Shown here piece by piece: positions 44,160 to 54,375 of a stretch of 64,000 nt of DNA (its first letter is position 1; every line of letters starts with the position of its first letter). Source of the DNA: Ichthyophis bannanicus. Lineage: Eukaryota; Chordata; Amphibia; Gymnophiona; Ichthyophiidae. The notes under the pieces were generated by a model, which was not told the origin of the DNA, ran no database searches, and worked only from the letters and a program-made list of their open reading frames with translations. The stretch covers positions 916,556,235 through 916,620,234 of the forward strand of contig CM066035.1 of NCBI GenBank assembly GCA_033557465.1. The letters run 5' to 3'. The position numbers were made by a program, and so were the translations under genes.

Positions 44160-46165
44160 TATCTTTCAGATACATCAATCCAAACCATTTGCACTTGGGG
44201 GAGGAATGATATGGCCGCTAAAAGAGGAGGTTGGAAAATCTTTCTGCTCCTATTGCCTTAAAGATACTGTGGGACTTTATTAAAACCATGGATCTATCTA
44301 TCCCTTAAGAAAAGAGCTGACAAAATAGTCAAAAAGATTGATTCTCTTGTGGAGGCTGTGAGGGTTCAAGAAAATGCATTGAAGTGCCATGAGAACTGGC
44401 TTGACCAGCTGAAACGTTGGGAGGAAGAGTTGGGTGATTTAAAGGTTGTTCAAGTGAAAGAATGTAATGCTTTGCAGAGAAAAACTGAATATTTTGAAAA
44501 TCAAAATAGAAAAAATATCTTGGAGACTATTGAGCTTTCCTAAGTCATTCTTGATAAGCTCAATAAAGATGGTTTAAAAATATTTAGTCAAGATATTGAA
44601 AATGTCTCCTGAAAATCTTCCGCCTATTGTACTGTCACAACCCCATCCCCTTAGCCACGTGCTTAAAGGTCAGGGTGGACATTATTGTTGTATTGAAGGT
44701 AGAAACTTTTGTTAGCCCAGAAGCCTTCTGGTACTAGTAGTCCCTTTCTTCATAATGAATAGTTGTGTAAGTCATGTGAATGGTAAAGTATAGGGTTTTA
44801 TTCCCTTAATGCAGAAAAGGTTCAAACGAAGACAACAGGATTTTCACCTTGTTCAGGATTTTCACATAAGGTATTTACATAGGTCAAAAACTTGGATATG
44901 CTTCACAGTCTTTGTTAGTTATGCAGAGTTCAAACAAAACAGGTTATACAAACAAAAGCAATGCTCCTTCTTCCAGCTTGTCAAACAAAACTGTGTTTCA
45001 AAAGTATATCCTGCATACTATATTTCTCTCAAGGATTCTAAACTCCCAGTACAACAAAACGTACAGTCCATAGGGCATTCAGTTAGCAAAGGGTCAGTTT
45101 CAGCAGGTCTATCTGCATAGCCTCTTGTTCTGCTGAGATATCTGTGGCCCCTGAGCTTTCCCCATATATTCCTGGTTTTACTTCAGAACTTCTTCCTAAG
45201 GCTCTCCAGCCTGGCTGTACCCGGTCTGGAAAATATGCAACAGGATTTTTGGTAAGCACTCTTTCTATAGGTTCCCAAACCTTTCTCTAGCTGCCTTGGC
45301 TGCTCTTACGGCTCCCTGGCTTCCAGGCCTTTCTGTGACCCGGCCTCAGTTCCTGGTTCAGATCTGTGTCTCTTAGACTCCTGGGCTGAGTCTGGTTCAC
45401 CCACCTCTGAACTCCTTGTGGCTCACATATAGGGGAAGAAGCATGAAGGTACCTCTGAACTCTTGGGTCTGTGTCTCTGGTATTCTCCCTACCAGGCACT
45501 CTCCCGGTTCTCCTTCTGCCTTTCCTGAAGACTTCCTTCTGGAGCTTCCCAGCCTGAAACCGGCTCTCCTGGAACTTGTTCCTTTCCTGTAAGGGCTGCA
45601 AGTTCAACTGCCTTTTCTCCTCTCTTTGGAGCCGTCTCCTTTCTCTTTCTTCTCTATCAGCAGCTGCTGCGGCTCGTGCTGCTCCTCTCCCTTCTGGCTT
45701 GTCTATGCTTTGCTTATAAAGCTGTTTCTTAGTTAAGGATTCTGTCCCTCTGACCAGGTGTATCTGATTATGCTTTGAATTAGTTCTTGCATCATCCCAA
45801 CCTGGGCGTGTCAGCCTACGTTCTGAATCTCCGTGCATGCTCCCTCTAGCTGCACTTCTCACTAACTGCACTTTATGTATATCATTTCCTTTAAAGAGAT
45901 CAGTGTTTTCTTCTACCTCCATGGGTTTACTGGCGTCTGCTTCATCACAGTACGTGTTTATTATTTGTTTCTTTCAGCTGGAGCAAGCGTTAATGTCCAA
46001 GGCAGCCCAAAAAGACTTGACTAGCTTTTTGGAAAGTTCATTAGAGCTGGTTACTGGCTTGTCTACCTTGTTGATGACCTTTGCACTTGAATCTGACTGG
46101 AATGACATTTTACATCTTTATTTCTGTCACTTGAAAGAGATGATAAACGGTAATGGATGTATTAG
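44160..46165 (+). pseudogene. L1-type ORF1 fragment split by a solo LTR
   Basis: Left part 44260-44632: coiled coil KRADKIVKKIDSLVEAVRVQ, ENALKCHENWLDQLKRWEEE, RKTEYFENQNRKNILETIEL. Right part from 45950: a DLTSFLESSLELVTGLSTLL-like stretch, TFALESDWNDILHLYF, CHLKEM. These match successive parts of the L1 ORF1 at 32806 (coiled coil, then LTAFLEDSA and FKHREALF), so one ORF1 copy was cut by the LTR at 44633-45949. Stops and shifts are numerous. Confidence 0.65.
44633..45949 (-). mobile_element. Solo LTR 1 with GTAC target duplication
   Basis: Begins TGTCACAACC and ends CATCACA, flanked by GTAC on both sides (44629-44632 and 45950-45953). 1317 bp. A minus-strand AATAAA near 44797-44802 lies about 165 bp from the left end, so the LTR is probably in minus orientation, starting TGTGATGAAGCAGACGCC. 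No primer site, polypurine tract or gag/pol next to it: a solo LTR left by recombination. The superfamily is not determined; a 4-bp duplication fits Gypsy-type or some retrovirus-like elements. Confidence 0.8.
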
Positions 46166-47164
46166 TCTGTTTATTTCCTGATTCATCAAAATCTACCCAG
46201 CCAGACGCCAGGCTTTTTTTTAGGCCTTAGGCCAAGGATTCTTGCAGTGTAGGTTAGTTAGATGTTAATATTTCCTTGTTTATGTTATGTAACTATTAAT
46301 AATAATTATTAATTCTTTGCTGACCCAAAACAACTTTATTTCTGCATGTGAAGAGGAGAAATTGGTTATTTTTGATGTCCAATAGTTTGTGCATTCTGGC
46401 TGCCATTGGACATTTTGCTGTCTCTAATAGCTTTTTTTTTTTATTTCATGATATAAAATATCCTTACTTGGCTCTTAATTATTTGCTTGGAATTTATTTA
46501 ACTTTTTTTCTGACTTTTATTTTTTTCTTTGTAATTTTGAGTATTTTCATTTGTTCAAGTATTTGCTTGGATGTGTGTCATCATAAATGGAAAATTTTAA
46601 AACCAGTTTTGCTCTTATGTACATGTGCTGGATTGCTATCTGGCACATAACCACCAATATTATTCTAAGAACTTTTGCGCAGAATAATATTGCTATTTAT
46701 GTTCCAGATAGCAAGCCAGCACACATGCATAACATTGTTTCGGCACACTTCCCCTGCCAGTTTTTATAGCACTTTCTTCAGGAAAGCCAGAAAAAAGATC
46801 CAGGGGCTGTATGCTGAAGAAACAGGAATAAATTCTTCACCAGCACTGACCTATGAGTAAACTCTTAATGTTAAAATCCCAGCCTTGGGAAGGAGGACAA
46901 GAGCATAACACACCTGCGGAGTAGAGTTCTGCTTGTGAGGGTCTGTATTTGCTGCTTACTTTGCCATCTGATGGGAGGAGGGTACACACTATGATGTCAG
47001 TCTTTTGTGCCCCAGGACCTTTAATTCCATGAGCACTGTGGCTCGCAGCAACAGTCGCATGCCCGAAAGAGCTGGTAACACCTCTTTGGAGCCCCTTTGG
47101 AATACCTGCAGAGTACTGAAGGAGTGCATTTAATTTTCTTAAACTGTGAGTATTGTTTCTTAAT
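46166..47164. other. No recognised gene
   Basis: A/T-rich at 46250-46560. Holds the foldback at 46615 and, just after it, 'gtttcggcacacttcccctg' and TTCTTCAGGAAAG, reminiscent of the Penelope terminal wording at 40745-40765. The 46348-46650 frame is a hydrophobic A/T-rich artefact. Confidence 0.35.
46615..46735. repeat. Short foldback, copy 2
   Basis: Arms 'atgtgctggattgctatctg' and near-complement 'cagatagcaagccagcacac' with an inner 'caatattattctaagaac' / GCGCAGAATAATATTG pair. Architecture and the GCGCAGAATA motif are shared with 40393-40500. Confidence 0.55.
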
Positions 47165-47415
47165 GCTGAGGAGTAAGCATAGGACTAAATTTAAATATCA
47201 GATTGTTTTGATTCTAAAGGTTAAGGATCCTATGGATTGACATTTGTTGGCTAGTTCCTCTCAGGGAGGTCCTTCAGCCTTGGATTTATCCATAAAAGAG
47301 CCATCATTAAGTTCTCTTGAACAACCACCTCCTCCTCCACCGGGACTATCAATGGAAGTTTCCTCTGACTTATTAGTTAATGATGTTCCTTTAGGCTATT
47401 TCTCTAAATAAGTTA
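47165..47415 (+). pseudogene. Probable L1-type ORF1 N-terminus
   Basis: From the ATG at 47165 the frame reads MLRSKHRTKFKYQ, then after a stop a proline/serine-rich stretch (SLEQPPPPPPGLSMEVSSDL). A basic start followed by a proline-rich linker matches the layout of the ORF1 at 33880, but there is no core domain to confirm it. Confidence 0.35.
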
Positions 47416-47439
47416 GTTTTGTGTATACTATGGCAGTCA

Positions 47440-48595
47440 TTTATTTATTTTTATTTATTTAACAACTCTTTTATACTGCCATATCTACTAGTCACAGCGG
47501 TTTACATAGAACGGATAAGAACTTACATAGAACAATTCTTAGCAAAGTAACCTGAATCAATTAAACTATATAACATTTGATAAGGCAGCAGAGTAACAGT
47601 AGATTGCAAACCTTCAAAACCTTGGTAACAAAACTAACTGTACAAAGTAATATACAAAATGGGGACGTGGGAAAGAGCTGTGGGTTGCTCTGTGGTCTGT
47701 GAAGAGTCTGGAGGCCAGATGTTAAGAGTTATGGTCAATGTAATGGTCACTGTTCTGTGTGTGAGGGGCTACTCTGGTGCGACTAAGTTTCAGAGCCAAA
47801 GAACTCCAGGAAGAGAAGTGTCTTTAACTTTCGGCAAAAGTCTCCAATGTTTGTGAGAGAGCAAAGGTCTGAGAGTAGTGAATTCCAGATGGTTGGAGCG
47901 TAGAAGAGGAAAGCTCTGTTGGAGGTGGAAGCACTGGTGTGGGTGACTGAGGTGAGTACTGCGAGGAGAGAGTGGTTTGCACTTCTGCACAATCTCTGGC
48001 ATTGAGGTTTGTCAAGCAGGGCCTGTAGAGAATCTGCAGAAAGCTGGAAGATTGTCCTAAAGACTATTAGTGCCACCTTGTATCTCACTCTGCTGTGGAT
48101 GGGGAGCCAGTGTAGCTGCTTCAGTATGGGTGATATTTGGTCGTGACGGCTGCATCCAGTGAGGAATCTGGCTGCTACATTCTGTGTGAGCTGCAGAGGC
48201 TGTAATAAGGATTTTGGGAAGCCTTATTAGATAAGGTTAGCACAGTCAAAGATGGAGATGATGAGGGCCTGGCAGACGTTTTTGAAGTCTGCATGGTTAA
48301 GGAGTGGTCTAAGGTTCCTCAGGGTTCTGAAACAGTGGTATACTGCTCCGGTGATGTTCTTGATGTGGGTGTTGAAGTTCAGATTCTGATCCAGAGTTAT
48401 GCCCAGGAATTTTACTTGCTGTTTTACTTGTAAAGTTAGATTTGCAAGGTTTATTGTAGCTGGAGGGGAGAAGGAGGGGTGCCTGGTTATAAACAGAACT
48501 TTGGTCTTGTTAGGGTGAATACATAGGTTGTGAAGGCCAAACCAGCTTATGACTGCCTCTAGGCATCTGAATCAACAGTGTGTGGATGGTTTTGG
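47440..48595 (-). pseudogene. L2 LINE copy A, 3' end
   Basis: Minus strand: KVLFITRHPSFSPPATINLA near 48450-48510, LGITLDQNLNFNTHIKNITG near 48345-48405, TQNVAARFLTGCSRHDQISP near 48130-48190, LHWLPIHSRVRYKV near 48075-48115, then TSNRAFLFYAPTIWNSLLSD near 47865-47925. The 3' tail ends TAAATAAATAAA at about 47440. Several frame breaks. The element stops abruptly near 48595, where L2 copy B sequence begins. Confidence 0.78.
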
Positions 48596-50319
48596 TATAT
48601 ACAATTAGGTAATGTCAATAGGACCAGGGTGTTCTATGAAGAGATGTGTTTTTAATAGCTTCTTCATATCTTTTGGAAATTGTGCAGATCTAATGGCTTC
48701 AGATTGTTGTTGTTAAGTGCCGTCGAGTCGGAGTCGACTCATGGCGACCCTCTGGATAGCTATCCTAAATTGTGTTCGGTCTTCAGTCAGGCGGTTCATT
48801 GTTGACAGACTGGTACCCGTAGCTGCTGTTATTGTATCGATTCATCTCATTGCTGGCCTTCCTCTTTTGCGTTGACCTTCTATATTGCCAAGCATGATGT
48901 CTTTCTCTAATGATCTCTCTCTTCGCATGATGTGTCCAAAGTATGAAAGTCAAAGTCTTGTCATCTGAGCTTCTAAAGAAAGCTTAGGTTTGATCTCCTC
49001 TAGTACCAACTGGTTTGTTCTTCGGGCAGTCCATGGTATACACAGTATTCGCCGCCAGCACCATAATTCAAAGGCATCAATTTTCTTCCTGTCTGTCTTT
49101 TTCACTGTCCAGCTTTCACATCCATATGATGTTATTGAAAATACCATGGCTTGAACAAGTTGAATCTTTGTATGGAGAGAGACATCTCTGCTCTTGAGAA
49201 TCTTATCTAGGTCTTTCATAGCCATTCTGCCAAGAGCAATGCGTCGTTTGATTTCTTGACTGCTTGTTGCTTCTTTATTGATAGTTGATCCAAGTAGGTT
49301 AAAGTTGTTCACAATTTCAATTTCTTCTCCTTCAACGATGAACCTGTTGATTATGCCAGTTGTCATGATCTTTGTCTTCTTTACATTAAGTTGCAGGCCC
49401 ATTTTGAGACTATGTTCTTTGATTGTGAGAAGCAAATGTTTCAGATCATCTTCACTTTCAGCCACTAATGTAGTATCGTCAGCATAGCGAAGGTTGTTGA
49501 TGAGTCTTCCACCAATCTTCACACCTCTGTTGTCTTCATACAATCCTGCTTCTCTGATGATTTGTTCTGCATATAAATTAAACAGGTAGGGGGAAAGTAT
49601 GCAGCCTTGTCTTACACCTTTGCTTATTTTAAACCATTCTGTTTCTCTTGTTCCGTTCGAACTGTTGCTTCTTGATCAATGTACAGATTGCGCAAGAGAA
49701 CGATCAGGTGTTCTGGTATACCCATGCTTCTTAATGTGGCCCAGAGTTTCTCATGGTTTACACAATCAAAAGCCTTGCTATAGTCGATAAAGCACAAATA
49801 GATATCCTTTTGGTATTCTTTAGTCTTTTCAAGGATCCATCTCACAACTGCAATGATGTCTCTCGTTCCTCGCCCTTTCCTGAACCCGGCTTGCACTTCA
49901 GGTAGTTCTTGCTCCAGGTATGGTTGTAGTCTCTTTTGAATAATCTTCAGTAGAATCTTGCTGGCATGTGGGATCAGAGCGATTGTTCGATAATTTCCAC
50001 AGTCAGTTGGATCACCTTTCTTTAGTACTGGTATAAACACAGATCTTTTCCAGTCAGTTGGCCATGATGTTGTCTTCCATATTTCTTGGCAGAGCCTTGT
50101 AAGTATGGTAACAGCTGCATCAGATTGCTGCAATACTTCTATAGGAATGCTATCAATGCCTGGTGCTTTGTTCTTTGATAAGGCTTTCAATGCTGCTTCA
50201 ACTTCTTCTTTCATCACCATTGGTTCCCGATCATAAGGTACAGGTTGAAACGGCTGTTGGTCCACTTGATCTTTATCATATAAAAACTCTGTATATTCCT
50301 TCCACCTTTTCTTGATCTT

Positions 50320-50585
50320 CTATTTATTTTATTTATTTATTTACATTTCTTCTATACCGCACTATTTGCGATCAGCGCGGTTTACATAGAACTAACAGTT
50401 TCCGACAAAAAACAAGAGTCAGGTCATTACAAAGAACAGGAGCATCAACTTGGCTAACCAGGGAAAACTATCTACATGTGTGGAACATTGAAATAAGTAA
50501 TTGTATGCCTGTGGGATGGAGTTATTCAACATATTATTATTATTATTCTCAGCATCATTCAACATAGAACCTTGAGCATCTTGTA
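50320..50585 (-). repeat. L2-type 3' end inserted in RTE
   Basis: On the minus strand it ends in 'gcggtatagaagaaatgtaa' and AAATAAATAAAATAAA, the same kind of tail as L2 copy A (47440-47520). It separates the endonuclease-reverse transcriptase linker of the RTE from its reverse transcriptase. Confidence 0.75.
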
Positions 50586-51565
50586 ACATTCCAATTCGAG
50601 GCTGGAACTTTTACTTTAACTCTCGTAGCTTTAGGAAAGCTGATCTTGTTCTTCCTCTAATAGCTTCTGCTTCTATTTCCTTGCAAGTGTCATTGTAGTA
50701 CTTTTCCTTGTCCTGTCTTGCTGCACGTTGGAAATCTCTGTTGAGTTCTGCGATTGTCTTTCTTTCTCCTCTGGCTTTAGCTTCTCTGCGTTTCTGGGCA
50801 ATTTTCAGAGTTTCTTCCATCATCCATTTTGGCCATTTTTGCTTTTTCACCTTTTGTAGAGACTTCTCGCTTTCTTCCAACACAACCTTCTTGATGTCAT
50901 TCCATAACTCTTCCGGAGCTCTGTCATTTGTATCTAAAGCAGCAAATCAATTTTGCAGGCAGTCTTTAAATTCCAGTGGTATATTCTCAAGGTCATATTT
51001 TGCTGCATTCATGAGTGGTTTGCTCTTTTTCAACTTTAGCTTGGGTTTGCATACTAGTAGTTGATGATCTGTACCACAGTCAACTCCAGGTTTTGTCTTT
51101 GTTGATGTTATAGAACTTTTCCATTGTTGACTTCCACAGATGTAGTCAATTTGATTTTTATACAATCCATTGAGTGAAGTCCATGTGTACAGTCGCCGCT
51201 TGTGTTGCTGGAAGAAGGTGTTTGAGATGAATAGATCATTGGTCTTGCAGAATTCTATCAGTCTTTCTCCAGCTTCATTTCTGTTGCCAAGTCCATATTT
51301 TCCAACTACTTTGCCTTCTTCTTTGTTGCCGTTTGCGTTCCAGTCACCCATGACTATCAGGATATCCTGTTTGCATGTTCTGTCAATTTCAGCTTGTACT
51401 TGTTCATAGAACTCTTCAATTTCATTCTCTTCTGCAGCTGTTGGGGCATATACTTGAATTATAGTTGTGTTGATAGGCAATCCTTGTAGACGAATAGAGA
51501 TTAAGCGTTCGCTGACTGCATTGTATTTCATTACAGTTCTTGCAAGTTTCTTCTTTATTATAAAT

Positions 51566-52868
51566 TGTGGGCCGGCAATCCTCCTAGGCGGCTGCCTAGT
51601 AGGGGCAGCGGGCCGTATTACTTGTGTCTTGCTTCAGCCTGGTAGCTGAGGCTCTTAATTGTGTAGTTGTGGGGCAGTTAAAGCAGTCCAAGTGGAAATA
51701 GGCCAACACAGGAAAATTTATTTCTAAATTTTATTTTAATCATCAAGTTTGCAAATTGGACCTTGGCAGAAGGTTCCAAACCATTAACAGAAAGTGAGGA
51801 TATTTTCTCCAACAAAAGCTTCTTTGTAAAGGTACTTCAGCAGTGCTATAACAAATCAGTTTCCTTCAGTCTTTGGAACAAACAAGTTTCCTTTTTCATC
51901 CAAACCAAACACAGTTGAAAAATCACTGTTGCAAGTAAAGTTCAGCTAACCTTGTTAGCTTCTCCCAGCTATTTCAGGTAAGCTTGAAAACAGGCTCTAC
52001 TTTTCAGCATAGGAACTAAACTGCTGTTGGAACAGTTTCATAGCAGAAGTACTATTTCAGCTTTAAAATGAGATTTCTCTCTTTCCAGCATTTCACAGTA
52101 TCAATTGCTCAGTATAACTACTTCTTGGCTTTCTTTATAATATCTAATAAATGCTTTTTAAGCACTTCTCATGCACAATGAGCATTCCATTGAGACTTCT
52201 GTAGAATCTGAATCCCCTTTATAGAATTCCACCTCCATTTCTTCCTCAGTGCTACAAGGCTCAGGGACTGGGATACGTTCAGGGATTTCTAGTTTCACTT
52301 TCCTTAAAAGCTTAAAAAGTTTCCCCCAATGAACATTCCTTCTTCCCCATGGAATAATGTCAGTGCTCCTAGACTTCCTTCCCTTTAGTGAGTCACTTAA
52401 AGGTACTGTCTGGTTTACCTTGCTTGTAGAAACCTTCCTTTTGTCAGGCTTTCTAAAAGGCTCCGTTTCTTGCTCAGAGTCTGAGCTGCTTGCTTCTGAG
52501 TTAGAACTATAGTCCTGGAACTCTTTCAAGCTTCTTCCCGCTCTTCTCTGGCCCTGCCACTCACTTTGGCAGTTCTGTCTGCTTCTCCTGGTTTCCCCAG
52601 TTCTCTCAGCTCTGCTGTGCTCTCTCTCTTCACTTGCTGACTGACCACATTTAAATGTTTGCCAGCGTGCTTCCCTTTCTGGCCCCACCCTCTCTCTCCC
52701 TGCTGTTGCCCTGGAGACTGGGTGTGGCTTCAGGCTAGCCTTGCAAGTGTGTGTTTCAGTATTACTTTCATTTTGGGACCTGTGCTTAGGTGAGCGCATC
52801 CCCCTCTTAGGAGAAAAACCTTCTTTTTTTTCTCTTTCCCAGGTCTGTGCTGCACCTGCCTCACCACA
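51566..52868 (-). mobile_element. Solo LTR 2 with AAAT target duplication, inside RTE endonuclease
   Basis: Begins TGTGGGCCGG and ends CTCACCACA, flanked by AAAT (51562-51565 and 52869-52872). 1303 bp. Minus-strand start TGTGGTGAGGCAGGTGC resembles that of LTR 1 (TGTGATGAAGCAGACGC), and AATAAA signals lie about 150-180 bp from the other end, as in LTR 1. It splits the RTE reading between NGVAF and the ARTVMKYNAV-type continuation. A 253-codon minus frame (52919-52158) starts in RTE and continues through the LTR with an acidic/basic sequence without known domain. Confidence 0.85.
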
Positions 52869-54061
52869 AAATGCAACACCATTTCTTCTTTGTCTTTCAT
52901 TTCCAGCATAGTAGACCATGTGATCATCTGATGCAAAGTGCCCGATGCCAGGCTTTCGCTGACACCCAACAGATCAAGTTGTACATTTTCCATTTCATTC
53001 TTGACCACCTTCAACTTCCCTTGGTTCATGCTTCGTACGTTCCATGTTCCAATGTGTAAGACATCTTTACAGCTTCTGACTCTCATTTCATACGCAGCTA
53101 CATCAGCAGTCAGACTTCCCGAGGGCTTTGATCGAACCACATCATAAATGCTGGCTTTACTCTGAAAAGTCTTCAGCTCTTCCCCAGTAGCTAGTTGAGT
53201 GCCTTCCGACCTGGGGGTCTCATCTTCCAGCACCATCGCACAATTTGTTTTGTTGTAACTATCCATTGGGTTTTCATGGCAAGATACAGAAGTAGATTGC
53301 CGGGCCTTTCTTGGATAGTTACATGGCTTCAGATAGTGAGTTCCAAATCGTTGGAGCAAATAGTAAGAAGGCTCTATTGCTTGTCTGCTGCGTACATTTG
53401 GTCTTAAAGGAAGGGATGGCAAGAAGATTCTGATTTTCTGATCTGGGTCTTGTTGTCAATGCTCTTGAGATTTGATTCTCAAGACAGGGAACTGATAGAT
53501 TATGAAGGATTTTATAGATGGTGGTTACAGTCTTGTGCTTAATCCTTTGGGCAATTGGGAGCCAGTGTAGTCTCCTGAGAGTTGGGGTTATGTGTTGAAG
53601 ATCTGATATGCCTGTTAGGATTCTAGCAGCAGTGTTCTGCACTAGTTGAAGTGGGTATAATGCCTTTTTGGCAGTCCCTGATAAGGAATGTTGCCGTAGT
53701 CGAGATGGGGCATGTTGATGGCCTGGAAAACTGATCTAAAATTGTCTTGTAGAAGAGGACATAGAGATTTGAGGATCCTAAGTTTCAGGTATGCTGTGTT
53801 GGCTGCATTCTTGATGTGTGAAAGCATGTTGAGGTTGCTGTCGATGGTTATGCTGAGGTATTTGACTTCCCTTTTTATGTTAATTTTAGCATTTGGAGTA
53901 TGATTTTCTTCTGGAGGATTGTAAGCTGGATCTCTGAAGATTAGTAGAGCTTCCATTTTCTTTTTATTCACTGCAAGATTTAGTTCGGCGAGAAGGTTTG
54001 TGACAGCTGTGAAGACATCTGATATGACTGAGAAGTCCGGAATAAGCGTGTTGAAGGGCAT

Positions 54062-54372
54062 GTACTTCTAAGCCAGGGTATGTGGTGTATGATCTTGGTC
54101 TCTCAATTTACTGCTACCACTCAGCATAGTACTTGCATCATGCCAAAAAGAGACTCCTTTTGGTGTTTATAAGATGTAACATGTATGGGGTAATTTATCA
54201 AGGTGTGCTTGGAAATTTCTCTTAATCAAGCCTGTGGCATCCACATGATGAGGAATATCTCGGTATCTGCCACATTTTCTTGGTCTCTGGCTGCATTTCT
54301 TGGTACAGTACTTGAAAATCTTTTCCCTCTCAATGTAATTCACAGAATAGTCACTAGGGACTGACACCTCTA
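54062..54372 (-). pseudogene. Dispersed LINE C-terminal tail, copy 2
   Basis: The minus strand reads VPSDYSVNYIEREKIFKY, then CHVDATGLIKRNFQAHLDKL-like sequence (54200-54260), then a WHDASTML and SSKLRDQDHTPHTLA end at about 54065. The T-G-L-I-K-x-N-x-x-x-H-L-x-x-L pattern resembles the last residues of a LINE or retroelement polyprotein. The end segment matches 35160-35275. Confidence 0.45.
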
Positions 54373-54375
54373 TAA

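Larger units (their letters stand above)
48950..53080 (-). pseudogene. RTE endonuclease and reverse transcriptase
   Basis: Order on the minus strand: LHIGTWNVRSMNQGKLKVVK (about 53010-53070), a DDHMVYYAGNERQRRNGVAF stretch (about 52865-52930), then beyond the LTR VSERLISIRLQGLPINTTII, QVYAPTAAEENEIEEFYEQ, MGDWNANGNKEEGKVVGKYG, NTFFQQHKRRLYTWTSLNG and DCGTDHQLLVCK (51531-50947), completing the AP-type endonuclease. The linker (50883-50611), then beyond the L2 insertion the reverse transcriptase: ALSKNKAPGIDSIPIEVLQ, PVLKKGDPTDCGNYRTIALI, FIDYSKAFDCVNHEKLW (50265-49624), NLRYADDTTLVAESEDDLK with catalytic YADD (about 49480) and the C-terminal W-RR-L region to 48950. Frame breaks occur at 53050, 50900 and 49620, besides the insertions. 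Confidence 0.9.
48705..53322 (-). mobile_element. RTE (BovB-like) LINE, nested host of two insertions
   Basis: Flanked by a 12-bp duplication ATGGCTTCAGAT (48693-48704 and 53323-53334). The 3' end on the minus strand is 'gagtcgactccgactcgacg' followed by GTTGTTG-type repeats, the tail known from RTE elements of several amniotes. Contains endonuclease and reverse transcriptase. Interrupted by a solo LTR (51566-52868) and an L2 3' end (50320-50585). Confidence 0.9.
48596..54061 (-). pseudogene. L2 LINE copy B, split by the RTE element
   Basis: Upper part 53323-54061: AELNLAVNKKKMEALLIFRD, YLSITIDSNLNMLSHIKNAA, then QNTAARILTGISDLQHITP, LHWLPIAQRIKHKTV, TSNRAFLLFAPTIWNSLSEA. The sentence continues across the RTE in the lower part (48596-48704) as SEAIRSAQFPKDMKKLLKTH then LFIEH. 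Frame continuity across 4.6 kb proves that copy B existed before the RTE insertion. It is 5' truncated at 54061 and its own 3' end is displaced by copy A. Confidence 0.85.

Noticed and set aside
45287..45922. 211-codon charged frame as a host gene
   Set aside because: Entirely inside a solo LTR with target duplications; no domain recognised. Mentioned only as an LTR feature.
46348..46650. 100-codon hydrophobic frame suggesting a membrane protein
   Set aside because: T-rich sequence produces F, L and I codons; no start context, no conserved motif.
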